This document shows, piece after piece, positions 43,443 to 52,556 of a DNA stretch of 64,000 bases. Every line of letters begins with the position of its first letter. Positions within the stretch are counted from its first letter, which is position 1. A program made the translations under genes and the position numbers. The DNA comes from Desulfurispora thermophila DSM 16022 (GTDB taxonomy: Bacteria > Bacillota > Desulfotomaculia > Desulfotomaculales > Desulfurisporaceae), in NCBI RefSeq assembly GCF_000376385.1, contig NZ_AQWN01000001.1, forward strand, positions 166,762-230,761, read 5' to 3'. Below the pieces are notes generated by a model. The model ran no database searches. It worked only from the letters and a program-made list of their open reading frames with translations, and was not told the DNA's origin.

Positions 43443-45794
43443 ATGGACGAAAAAACATACAAGAGGCTGGAATTTGACCGGGTGCGCCAGCAGCTGGCCC
43501 GTCATGCCGCGTCGCCCCTGGGGGCGGAACTGGCGCTGGCGGCCAGTCCGTTGGCCGACCGGCAGGAAATAGAACACTTACAGCAGGAGACCAGTCAGGC
43601 GGCTGAGTTGTTGCGCCGCGAGCCAGCCGCCGATCTGGGGGGCTGGTTGGACGTGCGCCAGCAGGTGCAGCAGGCCGGGCAGGGCCTGGAACTGGAACCT
43701 CTGGATCTGTACGCTGTGGGGCAGACCCTGGCTGCAGCGCGGCGGGCCAAAAAGTTTCTCAGCGAACGCGAACAGCAATACCCTCTCCTGGGACTGTTGG
43801 CCCGGCAACTCAACTACCACAACGAGGTGGAAAACGCCATCTTAAAGTCCATCCTGCCGGGAGGAGAGATCGCCGACCAGGCCAGCAGCCAGCTGGCGGC
43901 CATTCGCCGCAACATTCTGGGCGCTCAGGTGAGGATAAAAAACCGTCTGGAGGAAATGATCCGCTCGCCCCAGATGCAAAAGTATTTGCAGGATCCCATT
44001 GTTACCATGCGGGAAGGGCGCTATGTGATCCCGGTCAAGGTGGAGTACCGGACCCAGGTGCCCGGTCTGGTGCACGATCAATCGGCCAGCGGAGCGACGC
44101 TCTTTATTGAGCCCATGGCTGTGGTGGAAGCCAATAACGAGTTGCGGGCCCTGCTGGCGGCCGAAAAGCAGGAAATTGCCCGCATCATCCGGGAGTTATC
44201 CCGGGCTGTGGGGCTGCAGGCCGGTCTGATCAGCGATACACTGCGGGCTCTGGCCCGCCTGGATTATGCTCTGGCCCGGGCCCGCTACAGCCAGGCCCTG
44301 GACGGTTGCGCGCCGGAAATATGTGATGGCCACGTATTGGACTTGAAAAGTGCCCGGCATCCCCTGCTGACAGGCGAAGTGGTGCCGGTTTCCCTGCATC
44401 TGGGCCTTGACTTCGACACGCTGGTGATCACCGGTTCCAACACCGGGGGGAAAACTGTAGCTTTAAAGACCACAGGGTTGTGTGTACTGATGGCCCTCTC
44501 CGGGCTGCACATACCGGCCGCGCCGGGCAGCCGGGTGGGCCTTTTCCGGCGGGTCTTCGCCGACATAGGCGACGAGCAGAGCATTGAGCAGTCGCTCAGC
44601 ACTTTTTCTTCCCACATGACCAACATTGTGGGCATCCTGCGACAGGCCGGGCCGGGTAGCCTGGTGCTGCTGGACGAACTGGGTTCGGGCACCGACCCCA
44701 CGGAAGGCGCCGCCCTGGCCCGGGCCATCCTGGAGGAGCTACACGCGGCCGGGGCCAGAACCGTGGCCACCACCCACTACAGTGAGCTCAAGGACTACGC
44801 CTACAGTACGCCGCGGGTGGAAAACGCCAGCGTGGAGTTCGACGTGGAAACGCTGCGCCCCACCTACCGGCTGCTGATTGGCCGCCCCGGGCGCAGCAAT
44901 GCTTTTGAGATTGCCCGCCGGCTGGGATTGGCTCCGGCTATCGTGGAAAGGGCAAGAGGGCTGCTCAGCCGGGAACAGCGGGCGGCGGCCGATTTAATGC
45001 AGGAACTGGAAAAAGCCCGCCAGACGGCCGAAGCCGACCGGCAGGCAGCGGCGGTAGCCAGGCGGCAGGCGGAGGAGCTGCAGGAAAAGGTGCAGCACCT
45101 GGAGCAGGAACTGCGTGAGAAAAAGCAGGAGATGTTGCAAAAAGCGGCCGAAGAGGCCCGCCTGCTGGTGAAAAACGCCCGCCAGCAGGCTGAGGAGATT
45201 ATTCGCGAGCTCCGGGAAAAAGCGGCCAGCGCAGAAGCCCGGCAGCGTGAGCAGGCCATTGCGGCGGCCCGTCAGGAACTGCAGGAGATGCAGGGCAAGA
45301 TTTACAAGCGGCTGGCCCGCCGGGAACCACCGCCCGGCCCACCCCTGGCCGGTGTGCAGCCGGGACAGGAGGTTTTCATTCCCCGCTTTGGTCAGTCCGG
45401 GCTGGTACTGGCGGTGGACGGTCAGCAGGCTCAGGTGCAGGTGGGAGTAATCAAGGTCAATGTTTCGCTGGCCGAGCTGCGGGCCGCCCAGCCGGCGCGC
45501 TCCGAGCGGCGGGTGCAGCTGGGGGGCATGCTGGCGGGCAAAACCAAACACATTGAGACCCGGCTGGATTTGCGCGGCATGACGGCCGACGAGGCGCTGC
45601 CCGAAGTGGACAAATATCTGGACGACGCCTTTTTGGCCGGCTTAAAACAGGTGCAGCTGGTGCACGGCAAGGGCACCGGTGCGCTGCGGGCGGCGGTGCA
45701 GCAGCACCTGAAAAAGCACCCGCGGGTGAAGTCCTTCCGCCTGGGCGAACAGGGGGAAGGCGGCCTGGGTGTGACCGTGGTGGAACTGAACTGA
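43443..45794 (+). CDS. mutS2: Endonuclease MutS2
   Basis: The 783 residues have an N-terminal MutS-like core, Walker A GSNTGGKT at about 331-338, the DELGSGTDPTEGAALA ABC-type signature and Walker B, a long coiled coil (about 510-640) and the C-terminal Smr nuclease domain (LDLRGMTADEALPEVDKYLDDAFL, QLVHGKGTGALRAAVQQHL). In Firmicutes MutS2 splits collided ribosomes and suppresses homologous recombination. The start is ATG 43443 after ctgggagtatagc. Confidence 0.95.
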   Translation: MDEKTYKRLEFDRVRQQLARHAASPLGAELALAASPLADRQEIEHLQQETSQAAELLRREPAADLGGWLDVRQQVQQAGQGLELEPLDLYAVGQTLAAARRAKKFLSEREQQYPLLGLLARQLNYHNEVENAILKSILPGGEIADQASSQLAAIRRNILGAQVRIKNRLEEMIRSPQMQKYLQDPIVTMREGRYVIPVKVEYRTQVPGLVHDQSASGATLFIEPMAVVEANNELRALLAAEKQEIARIIRELSRAVGLQAGLISDTLRALARLDYALARARYSQALDGCAPEICDGHVLDLKSARHPLLTGEVVPVSLHLGLDFDTLVITGSNTGGKTVALKTTGLCVLMALSGLHIPAAPGSRVGLFRRVFADIGDEQSIEQSLSTFSSHMTNIVGILRQAGPGSLVLLDELGSGTDPTEGAALARAILEELHAAGARTVATTHYSELKDYAYSTPRVENASVEFDVETLRPTYRLLIGRPGRSNAFEIARRLGLAPAIVERARGLLSREQRAAADLMQELEKARQTAEADRQAAAVARRQAEELQEKVQHLEQELREKKQEMLQKAAEEARLLVKNARQQAEEIIRELREKAASAEARQREQAIAAARQELQEMQGKIYKRLARREPPPGPPLAGVQPGQEVFIPRFGQSGLVLAVDGQQAQVQVGVIKVNVSLAELRAAQPARSERRVQLGGMLAGKTKHIETRLDLRGMTADEALPEVDKYLDDAFLAGLKQVQLVHGKGTGALRAAVQQHLKKHPRVKSFRLGEQGEGGLGVTVVELN

Positions 45795-45850
45795 CGGGAT
45801 GGATGTGTTACATCCGCAAGGGGTATAGTTGCTGAGCGGTGTTTAATCGC

Positions 45851-46189
45851 TCAGACCGTCTGGCCAATGTGCTGAAAAAAAGTTACCAGTTGTTCCCCTT
45901 TATCGGCCAGGAATGCTGCCAGCTGCTCCTGGTTCATGCTCCTGACCAGGTCGGGGTTTTGCCTGTCGGCCAGGCCGAACATGACCCGCTTGATACGGCC
46001 CATTTCGGTAGCTATGGTGAGCACGACTTCCTGCTGGTCCTGCCAGGCGGTGCGGAATTCCAGCTCATCGAATTCCTCCAGTTGCTCTGGCAGGTAGGTG
46101 GCAACAAGATCAAGGTTGGCCAGCACAGTTCCATCCTGTGCTTTCACCAGGTTAATCGGGCGGTCTAAAAATGGCTTGAAGCGTTGCAA
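45851..46189 (-). CDS. Hypothetical protein
   Basis: This 112-residue soluble protein begins QRFKPFLDRPINLVKAQDGTVLANLDLVATYLPEQLEEFDE and ends in helices. No known motif; there is no signal or membrane segment. The start is TTG 46189 with aaggagga at good distance. Convergent with mutS2, and a small hairpin (ctgagcg/cgctcag) lies between their ends at 45832-45854. Confidence 0.7.
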   Translation of the reverse strand: MQRFKPFLDRPINLVKAQDGTVLANLDLVATYLPEQLEEFDELEFRTAWQDQQEVVLTIATEMGRIKRVMFGLADRQNPDLVRSMNQEQLAAFLADKGEQLVTFFQHIGQTV

Positions 46190-46319
46190 GTTAACTCCTC
46201 CTTAAATAATGCTTTGTGTTAAATGATACAGCTGGCTTCAGGCGGTTGCAAAGGGATCTTTTCTTGTCAGTTATTAAAAAAAGAAAAGAATCTTTCCGGA
46301 AAAAAGATGATTGATACTC

Positions 46320-46348
46320 TTGACAGCGGTTTACTCCAATGTTATCAT
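46320..46348 (+). promoter_or_regulatory. Sigma-A promoter of the aroF T-box transcript
   Basis: TTGACA (46320-46325), 17 bases, TATCAT (46343-46348). Confidence 0.85.
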
Positions 46349-46364
46349 TCAGTAAATAAAAGCA

Positions 46365-46684
46365 ATAGCGCTAACGACTATGACGGAGGAAAGTAAGCCT
46401 GCCCCAGCCTTCCAGGGAGAAGGGGTCGTGGACTGGGAGCCCCTTTAAGGTATGACATGCTGAAGTTCCCTCCCGAGTTGCCGGGCTGAACGCGCGGAGT
46501 AGCCGGAAGGCTTCTCCGGTGTCAGTAGGTGCGGCCGGAAACTTCCACCGTTAAAAGGAAGGGGGTATCGGAGAGGCACTCTCCCGTACTCTGCCGTGAC
46601 AAGCGGGCCTGTTGGTGGCCAATGTGGGTGGTACCGCGGAAAGCAAAGCTTTTCGTCCCATGGGGATGAAAAGCTTTTTATTTT
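46365..46684 (+). promoter_or_regulatory. T-box leader (phenylalanine-type specifier) upstream of aroF
   Basis: Stem I holds ggaggaaagtaagcc and the probable specifier TTC in gctgaagTTCcctcccgag; the antiterminator core gtgggtggtaccgcgg is at 46624-46639 and the terminator aaagcttttcgtccc...gggatgaaaagcttttt ends near 46684. It senses uncharged tRNA, most likely tRNA-Phe. Confidence 0.85.
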
Positions 46685-46865
46685 ACCGCCGGACTGTTGG
46701 CTCTATTCCACCAGGTGCGGCTGGCAGGGTGGGTGAGGTTGGGTTTCTTCCGTACTCTGTAAACGAGCGGGCTGGAATGTGTCCAGCCAAGAAGGGTGGT
46801 ACCGCGGGGTGCTCTGCCAACATCCCGTCCCTTATAGCATTAAGGGGCGGGGTGTTTTTTGTTTT
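46685..46865 (+). promoter_or_regulatory. Second T-box antiterminator/terminator module, without stem I
   Basis: A second T-box core aagggtggtaccgcgg (46792-46807) and terminator acatcccgtccc...ggggcggggtgtttttt (about 46820-46863) follow the first. The stretch tccgtactctgtaaacgagcgggc resembles cccgtactctgccgtgacaagcgggc of the first module, showing duplication of the 3' half. Only about 105 bases separate terminator 1 from core 2, too few for a full stem I. Confidence 0.72.
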
Positions 46866-46966
46866 TCAGTCACATATGGGAGGCGGTTGGAGAATTGAAG
46901 CTCGGGAAGGTTCAGCCTCCCACCGAAAAATAGCAAAATTAGTCTAAAAGGAAGGGGTTGCGGGTG

Positions 46967-47812
46967 ATGAAAAATGCTGTGCAAGCAATTATGCCGGAAA
47001 AACTTTTCAGCCGGGAAAGAGTGGCGGAAGGCACTCTGGTCAGGGCCGGTGGTGTAACTATTGGCGGTAGGGAAATAGTGGTGATGGCCGGACCATGCGC
47101 GGTGGAGGACCGGGAGCAATTGCTGGGAGCAGCGCAGGCAGTGAAAAATGCCGGGGCGGCCGTGCTGCGGGGCGGTGCCTTCAAGCCCCGCACTTCCCCC
47201 TACAGCTTTCAGGGGCTAGGGGAAGAAGGTTTGAAAATGCTGGCCGAGGTGCGTGATATAACCGGTTTGCCGGTGATCACCGAAGTGATGGATCCTCGCC
47301 AGGTTGTGCTGGTGGCGGATTATGCCGATATTTTGCAAATTGGTACGCGCAACATGCAGAACTACACACTGTTACGCGAGGTGGCCGGTGCCGGCAAGCC
47401 TGTATTGCTGAAAAGAGGACAGTCGGCGACCATAGAGGAATGGCTGCTGGCAGCCGAGTACATTCTGGCGGCCGGTAACAGTCAGGTAATCCTTTGCGAG
47501 AGGGGGATCAGGGGTTTTGACCCCATCCTGCGCAACACGCTGGATCTGGCTTCGGTGGCCGTTGTGAAACAAATGACCCACTTGCCGGTAATAGTTGATC
47601 CCAGCCACGCCGTGGGCAAATGGCATTATGTGCCGGCTATGGCCCGGGCGGCCGTGGCGGCCGGAGCGGACGGGTTGCTGATTGAAGTGCACCCCTGCCC
47701 GGAAAGGGCGCTCTGTGACGGTCAGCAATCCCTGACCCCGGAACATTTTGCACTGCTCATGGGGCAGTTGCAGCATGTGGCCAGGGCGGTGGGGAGAACA
47801 TTGTCTTTATAA
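46967..47812 (+). CDS. aroF: 3-deoxy-7-phosphoheptulonate (DAHP) synthase, AroAII/KDPS-like short form
   Basis: This enzyme condenses phosphoenolpyruvate and erythrose 4-phosphate as the first step to aromatic amino acids. The 281 residues match the catalytic barrel: [118 protein letters not shown]. It lacks the N-terminal ferredoxin-like regulatory domain found in many Firmicute and Thermotoga homologs, so control may rest on the T-box leader. ATG 46967 is 9 bases after ggaagggg. Confidence 0.93.
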   Translation: MKNAVQAIMPEKLFSRERVAEGTLVRAGGVTIGGREIVVMAGPCAVEDREQLLGAAQAVKNAGAAVLRGGAFKPRTSPYSFQGLGEEGLKMLAEVRDITGLPVITEVMDPRQVVLVADYADILQIGTRNMQNYTLLREVAGAGKPVLLKRGQSATIEEWLLAAEYILAAGNSQVILCERGIRGFDPILRNTLDLASVAVVKQMTHLPVIVDPSHAVGKWHYVPAMARAAVAAGADGLLIEVHPCPERALCDGQQSLTPEHFALLMGQLQHVARAVGRTLSL

Positions 47813-47881
47813 AATTGCCTTGCCAGGTCTGGAAAACTGTTATAAAATTTTCTTGCTATTCTGCAAAAAAATAAAGGGGGG

Positions 47882-48721
47882 ATGGGCTTTTTGAAGACTG
47901 TGCTGGGGCTGGTAATTTCGGCCCGCCGCCTGGGCAACAGTGAGCTGCTGGTAAAAGAGATCATGGACAGTGTACCGGAACCCTGTAGCAGACAATTAAT
48001 TCGCTTGACAGAGCTGAAGATCGAGCCCTGCCAGGCCTGCTACCGCTGTCTGCAGCCGGGCAGCAGTTGCAAAATAAACGATGACTTTAATTTTTTGATC
48101 AGTAAAATTATGGAATGCGATGCCCTGGTGATTGGTCTGCCGGTGTATTTTCTGGGACCGCACGCCAGTTATAAAATGCTGGCCGACCGCCTTCTGGGGG
48201 CGGGGCATTATGCGGAGCATACGCGGGGCAAGCCCTGTGTGTTGGTTATACCTTACGGCATGCCTGGCTGGGAGGGGTATGCCCGGGTAGCGGCTGTGAC
48301 ACTGCCGGGCCTCCTGCAGATGCGGGTGGTGGATATCTGGCAGGTACACGCTGCGCTGCCGGGTGAGGCTTTGCTAATGCCGGAAAACCAGGCCAGGGCG
48401 CGCTCCCTGGGCAGTAAATTGTTCAGCGGGCAGCTATACAGTCCTGCGCGGTGGGAATGTCCGCGCTGCGGGGGCGACCTTTTCCGGTTGCTGGAAGGGG
48501 GCGGAATTCAATGCCCGGCCTGTGGTGCGCAGGGCACCTGGCAAACTGATGGAGAGGTGGGTTTTGCCAGCGAAGGGTACTATCGTTTCAGCCGGGAGCA
48601 AATGGAGGAACACTTTGGCAGCTGGTTGGTGGAGATGAAAGACAAATTTCGCCGGGAAAAAGAGCGGCTGAAGCGTGTGCAGGAGGCATATCGTGATCAA
48701 AACTGGTGGGTCGGACGGTAA
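47882..48721 (+). CDS. Iron-sulfur flavoprotein (NADPH-dependent FMN reductase family) with C-terminal zinc ribbon
   Basis: The 279 residues start with a flavodoxin-like fold (LGLVISARRLGNSELLVKEI). The compact cysteine motif in CQACYRCLQPGSSC (C-x2-C-x2-C-x6-C) resembles the [4Fe-4S] site of iron-sulfur flavoproteins. VIGLPVYFLGPHASYKMLADRLLG follows. A second CPRCGGDL...CPACGAQG pair near 195-218 forms a zinc ribbon. It is probably an FMN electron carrier or reductase with unknown partner. The start is ATG 47882 behind aaagggggg. Confidence 0.82.
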   Translation: MGFLKTVLGLVISARRLGNSELLVKEIMDSVPEPCSRQLIRLTELKIEPCQACYRCLQPGSSCKINDDFNFLISKIMECDALVIGLPVYFLGPHASYKMLADRLLGAGHYAEHTRGKPCVLVIPYGMPGWEGYARVAAVTLPGLLQMRVVDIWQVHAALPGEALLMPENQARARSLGSKLFSGQLYSPARWECPRCGGDLFRLLEGGGIQCPACGAQGTWQTDGEVGFASEGYYRFSREQMEEHFGSWLVEMKDKFRREKERLKRVQEAYRDQNWWVGR

Positions 48722-48730
48722 TCTTAAAAA

Positions 48731-48778
48731 GACAGGGGGCCCCTCCGCACGGGCGGGAGGTGGCCCCTGTTATTTTTA
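48731..48778 (+). terminator. Terminator after the iron-sulfur flavoprotein gene
   Basis: acagggggcc...ggtggcccctgt with an inner cctccgc...gcgggagg stem, then tatttttag. Confidence 0.82.
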
Positions 48779-48810
48779 GAAAACCGGCTGCTTGAAATTT
48801 TTGGGCGTGT

Positions 48811-48984
48811 CTACATTACTTTGAATGTAACAATGAAAATAACCAGCAACACAATACCCAAACCCAGGGAATAAGAGATCAGCTTTTTCTCTATGGGGAG
48901 AAGATCAAACCACTCCTCTTCCTCGGGCAGGGTCTGGGCGGCCAGGTTGACCTGGTCGTTTTGCCGATATTTAATTTCCGCCAT
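48811..48984 (-). CDS. Small single-pass membrane protein downstream of the YeiH-like exporter
   Basis: This 57-residue protein has a soluble acidic part (QTLPEEEEWFDLLPIEKKL) and one C-terminal membrane helix (LGLGIVLLVIFIVTFKVM). ATG 48984 lies nine bases after the strong site aaaggagg and only 15 bases after the stop of the exporter gene. Tight spacing and the site make it a real gene and a likely accessory subunit. No homolog that I recognise. Confidence 0.78.
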   Translation of the reverse strand: MAEIKYRQNDQVNLAAQTLPEEEEWFDLLPIEKKLISYSLGLGIVLLVIFIVTFKVM

Positions 48985-48999
48985 ATAGTCAGACCTCCT

Positions 49000-50478
49000 T
49001 TAACCGCTGATGACGGGCGGGGTAATACCGTGGTAGAAGAGCCAGGAAATAAACAGGCCCACCCAGAGGATAAATCCGAACAGGCAGACGGCGTACACGC
49101 CCACAATGCGTCCCATGCCCTCTTGCCACAGCTTGCGCACATTGGTGACCAGGCCGATGGAGAAGAAGCACAGGGCAAAGAACAAAGTGCGCAGAGCGTT
49201 GGCGTGGTTGGAGCCTTCCGTGGCCGCCTTGACAATACTCTTGTCATTGAGGCCCATGAGCAGCAGGATAAGGAAGGTGAGGGTGAAGCCGATGACAAAT
49301 TTGGGGAAGCGGTGCCAGATTTCCGCTGAGGAAACCTTGCTATCCAGCTGCCCGCCGGTACCATTTTTACCAATTTTGTACATAGACCAGATTATGGCCA
49401 GGATAAATGCCCACAGGCCAATAAAGATGTCAATGAACATCTTGGTGGTGGTGGTGGCCATCAAAATCCATCCTTCCTGCCACTTTACACCCATTGCTTT
49501 CAAGGCCTTGGCCAGGATCAACGATTCGGTGACCGTGCCGCTGGCAATGGCCCCGCCGTCACTTTTCACCGCCAGGCCCATCCAGGCCCCGGCCACCATG
49601 GGATCGTGATAGAGGAAAGCGGCGGCTACGAAGGGCAGAAACAGGAGCTCAACGGCCACAAAAACAATGATTACCGCGGCCAGGATGACCGGGATGACCG
49701 GGCGGGAGCGGATGGCCGCGCCGGTGGCGATGGCGGCCGAGACACCGCAGATGGAGATGCCCGAGGCCAGGGGTGCGGCCCACTCGGGAGTGAACTTGAA
49801 GAAGCGGCGGGCCACAAAGTATACCACCGGCCAGTAGATCAGGTAGGCTTCCACCACTGCACACAGGCCCCGCACAATTACGGTGGTGGCCAGGCCAAGA
49901 GCGGAGACCGTCTTGATACCGATGGCAGCGCCCAGGATAACAATACCGGTTTTGATAAACCATTCCGGTTTGGCTGCTTCTTCCAGGAATTTGGCAAAGC
50001 CAGTGAAGAAGTTACCGATAATAAGGCCCACAATCATGGCGAAAACAAAGCCCATCTCGCCCAGCCCCAGCGACCAGCCGATCTTGAACTTGGCCAGTTT
50101 GTCCGGCGTGGCGGAAATGTAGGCGTTTTCCCCAATAATTATGCAAATAAAAGTTATCCAGTAAATAATAGTAAAACCGGCGATGAAGCGACCGGGACGG
50201 GCGCCCATGAAGTAAGCGCCAATGGTGGTCAGCACCAGCATGAACAAATAGGTCAATAAAGCCGAAACAGGTCCGCTGATGTGGTAATTTTTTGAAATGG
50301 GAGCGATGGCTTTGCTCAGATCCACCCAGGTGCCCACTTTGCTTACCCAGCCCAGCGGCTCCACGCCATAGATGGGTCCCAGACCCAGAGCAAAAATAAA
50401 CAGACCCAGCCAAACCGCCCACCAGTCTTCATCCTTCAGAACTGGCTTGGGCACATAAGACACACCGTGCTCGGACAA
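49000..50478 (-). CDS. YeiH-family putative sulfate exporter (UPF0324, extended)
   Basis: This polytopic membrane protein of 492 residues has about 12 hydrophobic segments. The family core includes GIVILGAAIGIKTVSALGLAT, ASGISICGVSAAIATGAAI and a C-terminal LFFALCFFSIGLVTNVRKLWQEG. It is about 140 residues longer than typical YeiH, with an extra N-terminal domain (SKVGTWVDLSKAIAPISKNYH...). Members are annotated as putative sulfate exporters from indirect evidence. TTG 50478 follows aaaggaggaaaaaca. It forms an operon with the 57-residue protein. Confidence 0.8.
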   Translation of the reverse strand: MSEHGVSYVPKPVLKDEDWWAVWLGLFIFALGLGPIYGVEPLGWVSKVGTWVDLSKAIAPISKNYHISGPVSALLTYLFMLVLTTIGAYFMGARPGRFIAGFTIIYWITFICIIIGENAYISATPDKLAKFKIGWSLGLGEMGFVFAMIVGLIIGNFFTGFAKFLEEAAKPEWFIKTGIVILGAAIGIKTVSALGLATTVIVRGLCAVVEAYLIYWPVVYFVARRFFKFTPEWAAPLASGISICGVSAAIATGAAIRSRPVIPVILAAVIIVFVAVELLFLPFVAAAFLYHDPMVAGAWMGLAVKSDGGAIASGTVTESLILAKALKAMGVKWQEGWILMATTTTKMFIDIFIGLWAFILAIIWSMYKIGKNGTGGQLDSKVSSAEIWHRFPKFVIGFTLTFLILLLMGLNDKSIVKAATEGSNHANALRTLFFALCFFSIGLVTNVRKLWQEGMGRIVGVYAVCLFGFILWVGLFISWLFYHGITPPVISG

Positions 50479-51029
50479 TGTTTTTCCTCCTTTCGATTGA
50501 TAGTGCTTAAGCGGGTGGAATTTTCTCGCTCCTTCTCTGCTGCATGGACCACCTCCGGCAGTTTTTTTAACGGCTTCCGGCATTGGCCGGGGCCGCAAGT
50601 GGCTTTGCGGAAATGGTAACGACCAGCCATTAAGAAAAATATGTCTTTATAAATGGATTTATGATTGGATTGATGCTGGACTGGATTGCTATTCCCCGGG
50701 GGGTGCGGCCTGTTGTAAACAATGGACCGATGATCTGGTGAGTCAAAAAATGAAGGACAATATCGGGTGTAGTAGATGTTTTTTTGTCGTGCAGCTGACT
50801 ACTGTTACCTTTATATTACATGCATACGAATGAATAATCAACAAAATAAATTACAGAATTCAAACTATTAAAATTATTATGCAGGGCATAAACTCTATTG
50901 GGCAGGGATTTCAGCAAAATACGTCGAAAACTATTTTATTATGTCATAATAATTACCGGGGAGGGAAAGCGGCGGGGCAGGTGTTGCCGGGCCGGGCGGG
51001 CAATGCCTGGTTGCCGACTGACGACAGTC
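50479..51029. other. Intergenic region between the exporter and acyl-CoA synthetase genes
   Basis: About 550 bases; the half from 50640 on is AT-rich. A minus-strand promoter-like pair TTGATT-17-TAATAT sits at 50841-50813, which would give the exporter a 5' leader of roughly 330 nt. No other gene or clear RNA structure is visible. Confidence 0.4.
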
Positions 51030-52556
51030 ATGTTAGTAGGAGATTTATTGACCAGAGCGGCGGATAACTTTCCGCAGCGTACAGCAATTATTTTTCAAGA
51101 GCAGGAAATAAACTACCGGCAGTATGCCGGCCGGGTGGGGCTGCTGGCCGGTGGGCTGAAGGGCCTGGGCATTAAGCCCGGTGACTTTGTGGTTTTTCTT
51201 TTGCCCAACCACATGGAGTTCAACATTGCCTATTTTGCCGTGGTTACCTGTGGAGCCGTTGTGGTGCCGGTAAACCCGCTTTTCAAGGGTCCCGAGTTGA
51301 GGCATATTCTTAGTGATTGTCAGGCCCGGGCGGTGTTCACAGTACCTCCCTTTATTCCACTATTAAAAGACCTGCAGGTCGAACTACCCCACTTAAAACA
51401 CATTATCGCCCTGGGGCTGACCGGGCCCGTGCCGGATGTGGTGGACTACCGGGCATTGATGGCCGGGCCGCTGGATTTAAGCAGACCGCCGGTGGGCGAG
51501 CAGGACGTGGCCGCCCTATTATACACTTCGGGTACCACAGGCACGCCCAAGGGGGCCATGCTCACCCATGACAACCTGACCTTTGATGCCCACGCGGTGA
51601 CTTCATTCATCGGTGTTGACCATACCGAGCGCTATATTGCCGTGCTGCCACTTTTTCACGCTTTCGCTGGGACGGTATGCATTCTGGCCACGGCCTGCAC
51701 CGGGGCCTCGGTGGTGATTATGGACAAATTTGACCCCCGGGCCACTGTGCGAGCCATCCGCCAGCATCAGGTGACCATTTTTCCGGCCGTGCCCACCATG
51801 TTTGCCGCCATGTTGGCGGCGGCGCGCGACCTGGAGGCGGCGGACTTCGCTTCTTTGAAGATGTTTGTTTCCGGCGGGGCGGCGCTGCCGCAGGAGCTTT
51901 ACCGCACACTGGAGGCCAAATTCGGCGTGGCTATCCTGGAAGGTAACGGCCCCACAGAGACCTCGCCCATTTCTTATGTCAACCCGTATCACGGTGTGCG
52001 CAAAATCGGTTCGGTGGGGCCGCCGCTGCCCGGTGTGGAAGTGATCATCGCCGATGAAAACGACCAGGAGTTGCCGCGCGGTCAGGTGGGTGAGATTCTG
52101 GTGCGCGGTCGCAATGTGATGAAGGGCTACCTGAACCAGCCCGAGGCCACGGCCCAGGTGCTGAGGGGCGGCTGGTTCCACACCGGTGACCTGGGTACCA
52201 TGGATGAAGACGGTTATGTCTATATTGTGGATCGCAAAAAAGACCTGATTCTGGTGGGCGGGTTCAATGTTTACCCGCGCGAAGTGGAAGAAGTGCTCTA
52301 CCGCCACCCGGCGGTGGCCGAGGCGGCGGTGATTGGCCTGCCTGACGAAATGCGCGGCGAAGTGCCGGTAGCTTTTGTGGTCTTAAAGCCCGGCCAGGAG
52401 GTAACGGCCCGCCAGATTATAAAATATTGTCAGGAGAACCTGGCTTCTTACAAGTGCCCCCGGCAGGTGGTCTTTAAAGAGGAATTGCCCAAAATGGCCA
52501 ACGGCAAGATCTTTAAGCGAGCCATCAAAGAGCAGGCGCTGGCCGAAAGGCAGTGA
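51030..52556 (+). CDS. Long-chain acyl-CoA synthetase (AMP-binding)
   Basis: The roughly 508-residue ANL enzyme has AALLYTSGTTGTPKGAMLTHDNL (ATP-binding P-loop), the EGNGPTETSP adenylate motif, GWFHTGDLGTMDEDGYVYIVDRKKDLI and the C-terminal lysine in PKMANGKIFKR. It activates fatty or other carboxylic acids to CoA esters. ATG 51030 fits the family start (LVGDLLTRAADNFPQ); it lacks a good ribosome binding site, and an in-frame TTG at 50898 is another option. Its end overlaps the convergent methyltransferase gene by about 32 bases. Confidence 0.9.
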   Translation: MLVGDLLTRAADNFPQRTAIIFQEQEINYRQYAGRVGLLAGGLKGLGIKPGDFVVFLLPNHMEFNIAYFAVVTCGAVVVPVNPLFKGPELRHILSDCQARAVFTVPPFIPLLKDLQVELPHLKHIIALGLTGPVPDVVDYRALMAGPLDLSRPPVGEQDVAALLYTSGTTGTPKGAMLTHDNLTFDAHAVTSFIGVDHTERYIAVLPLFHAFAGTVCILATACTGASVVIMDKFDPRATVRAIRQHQVTIFPAVPTMFAAMLAAARDLEAADFASLKMFVSGGAALPQELYRTLEAKFGVAILEGNGPTETSPISYVNPYHGVRKIGSVGPPLPGVEVIIADENDQELPRGQVGEILVRGRNVMKGYLNQPEATAQVLRGGWFHTGDLGTMDEDGYVYIVDRKKDLILVGGFNVYPREVEEVLYRHPAVAEAAVIGLPDEMRGEVPVAFVVLKPGQEVTARQIIKYCQENLASYKCPRQVVFKEELPKMANGKIFKRAIKEQALAERQ

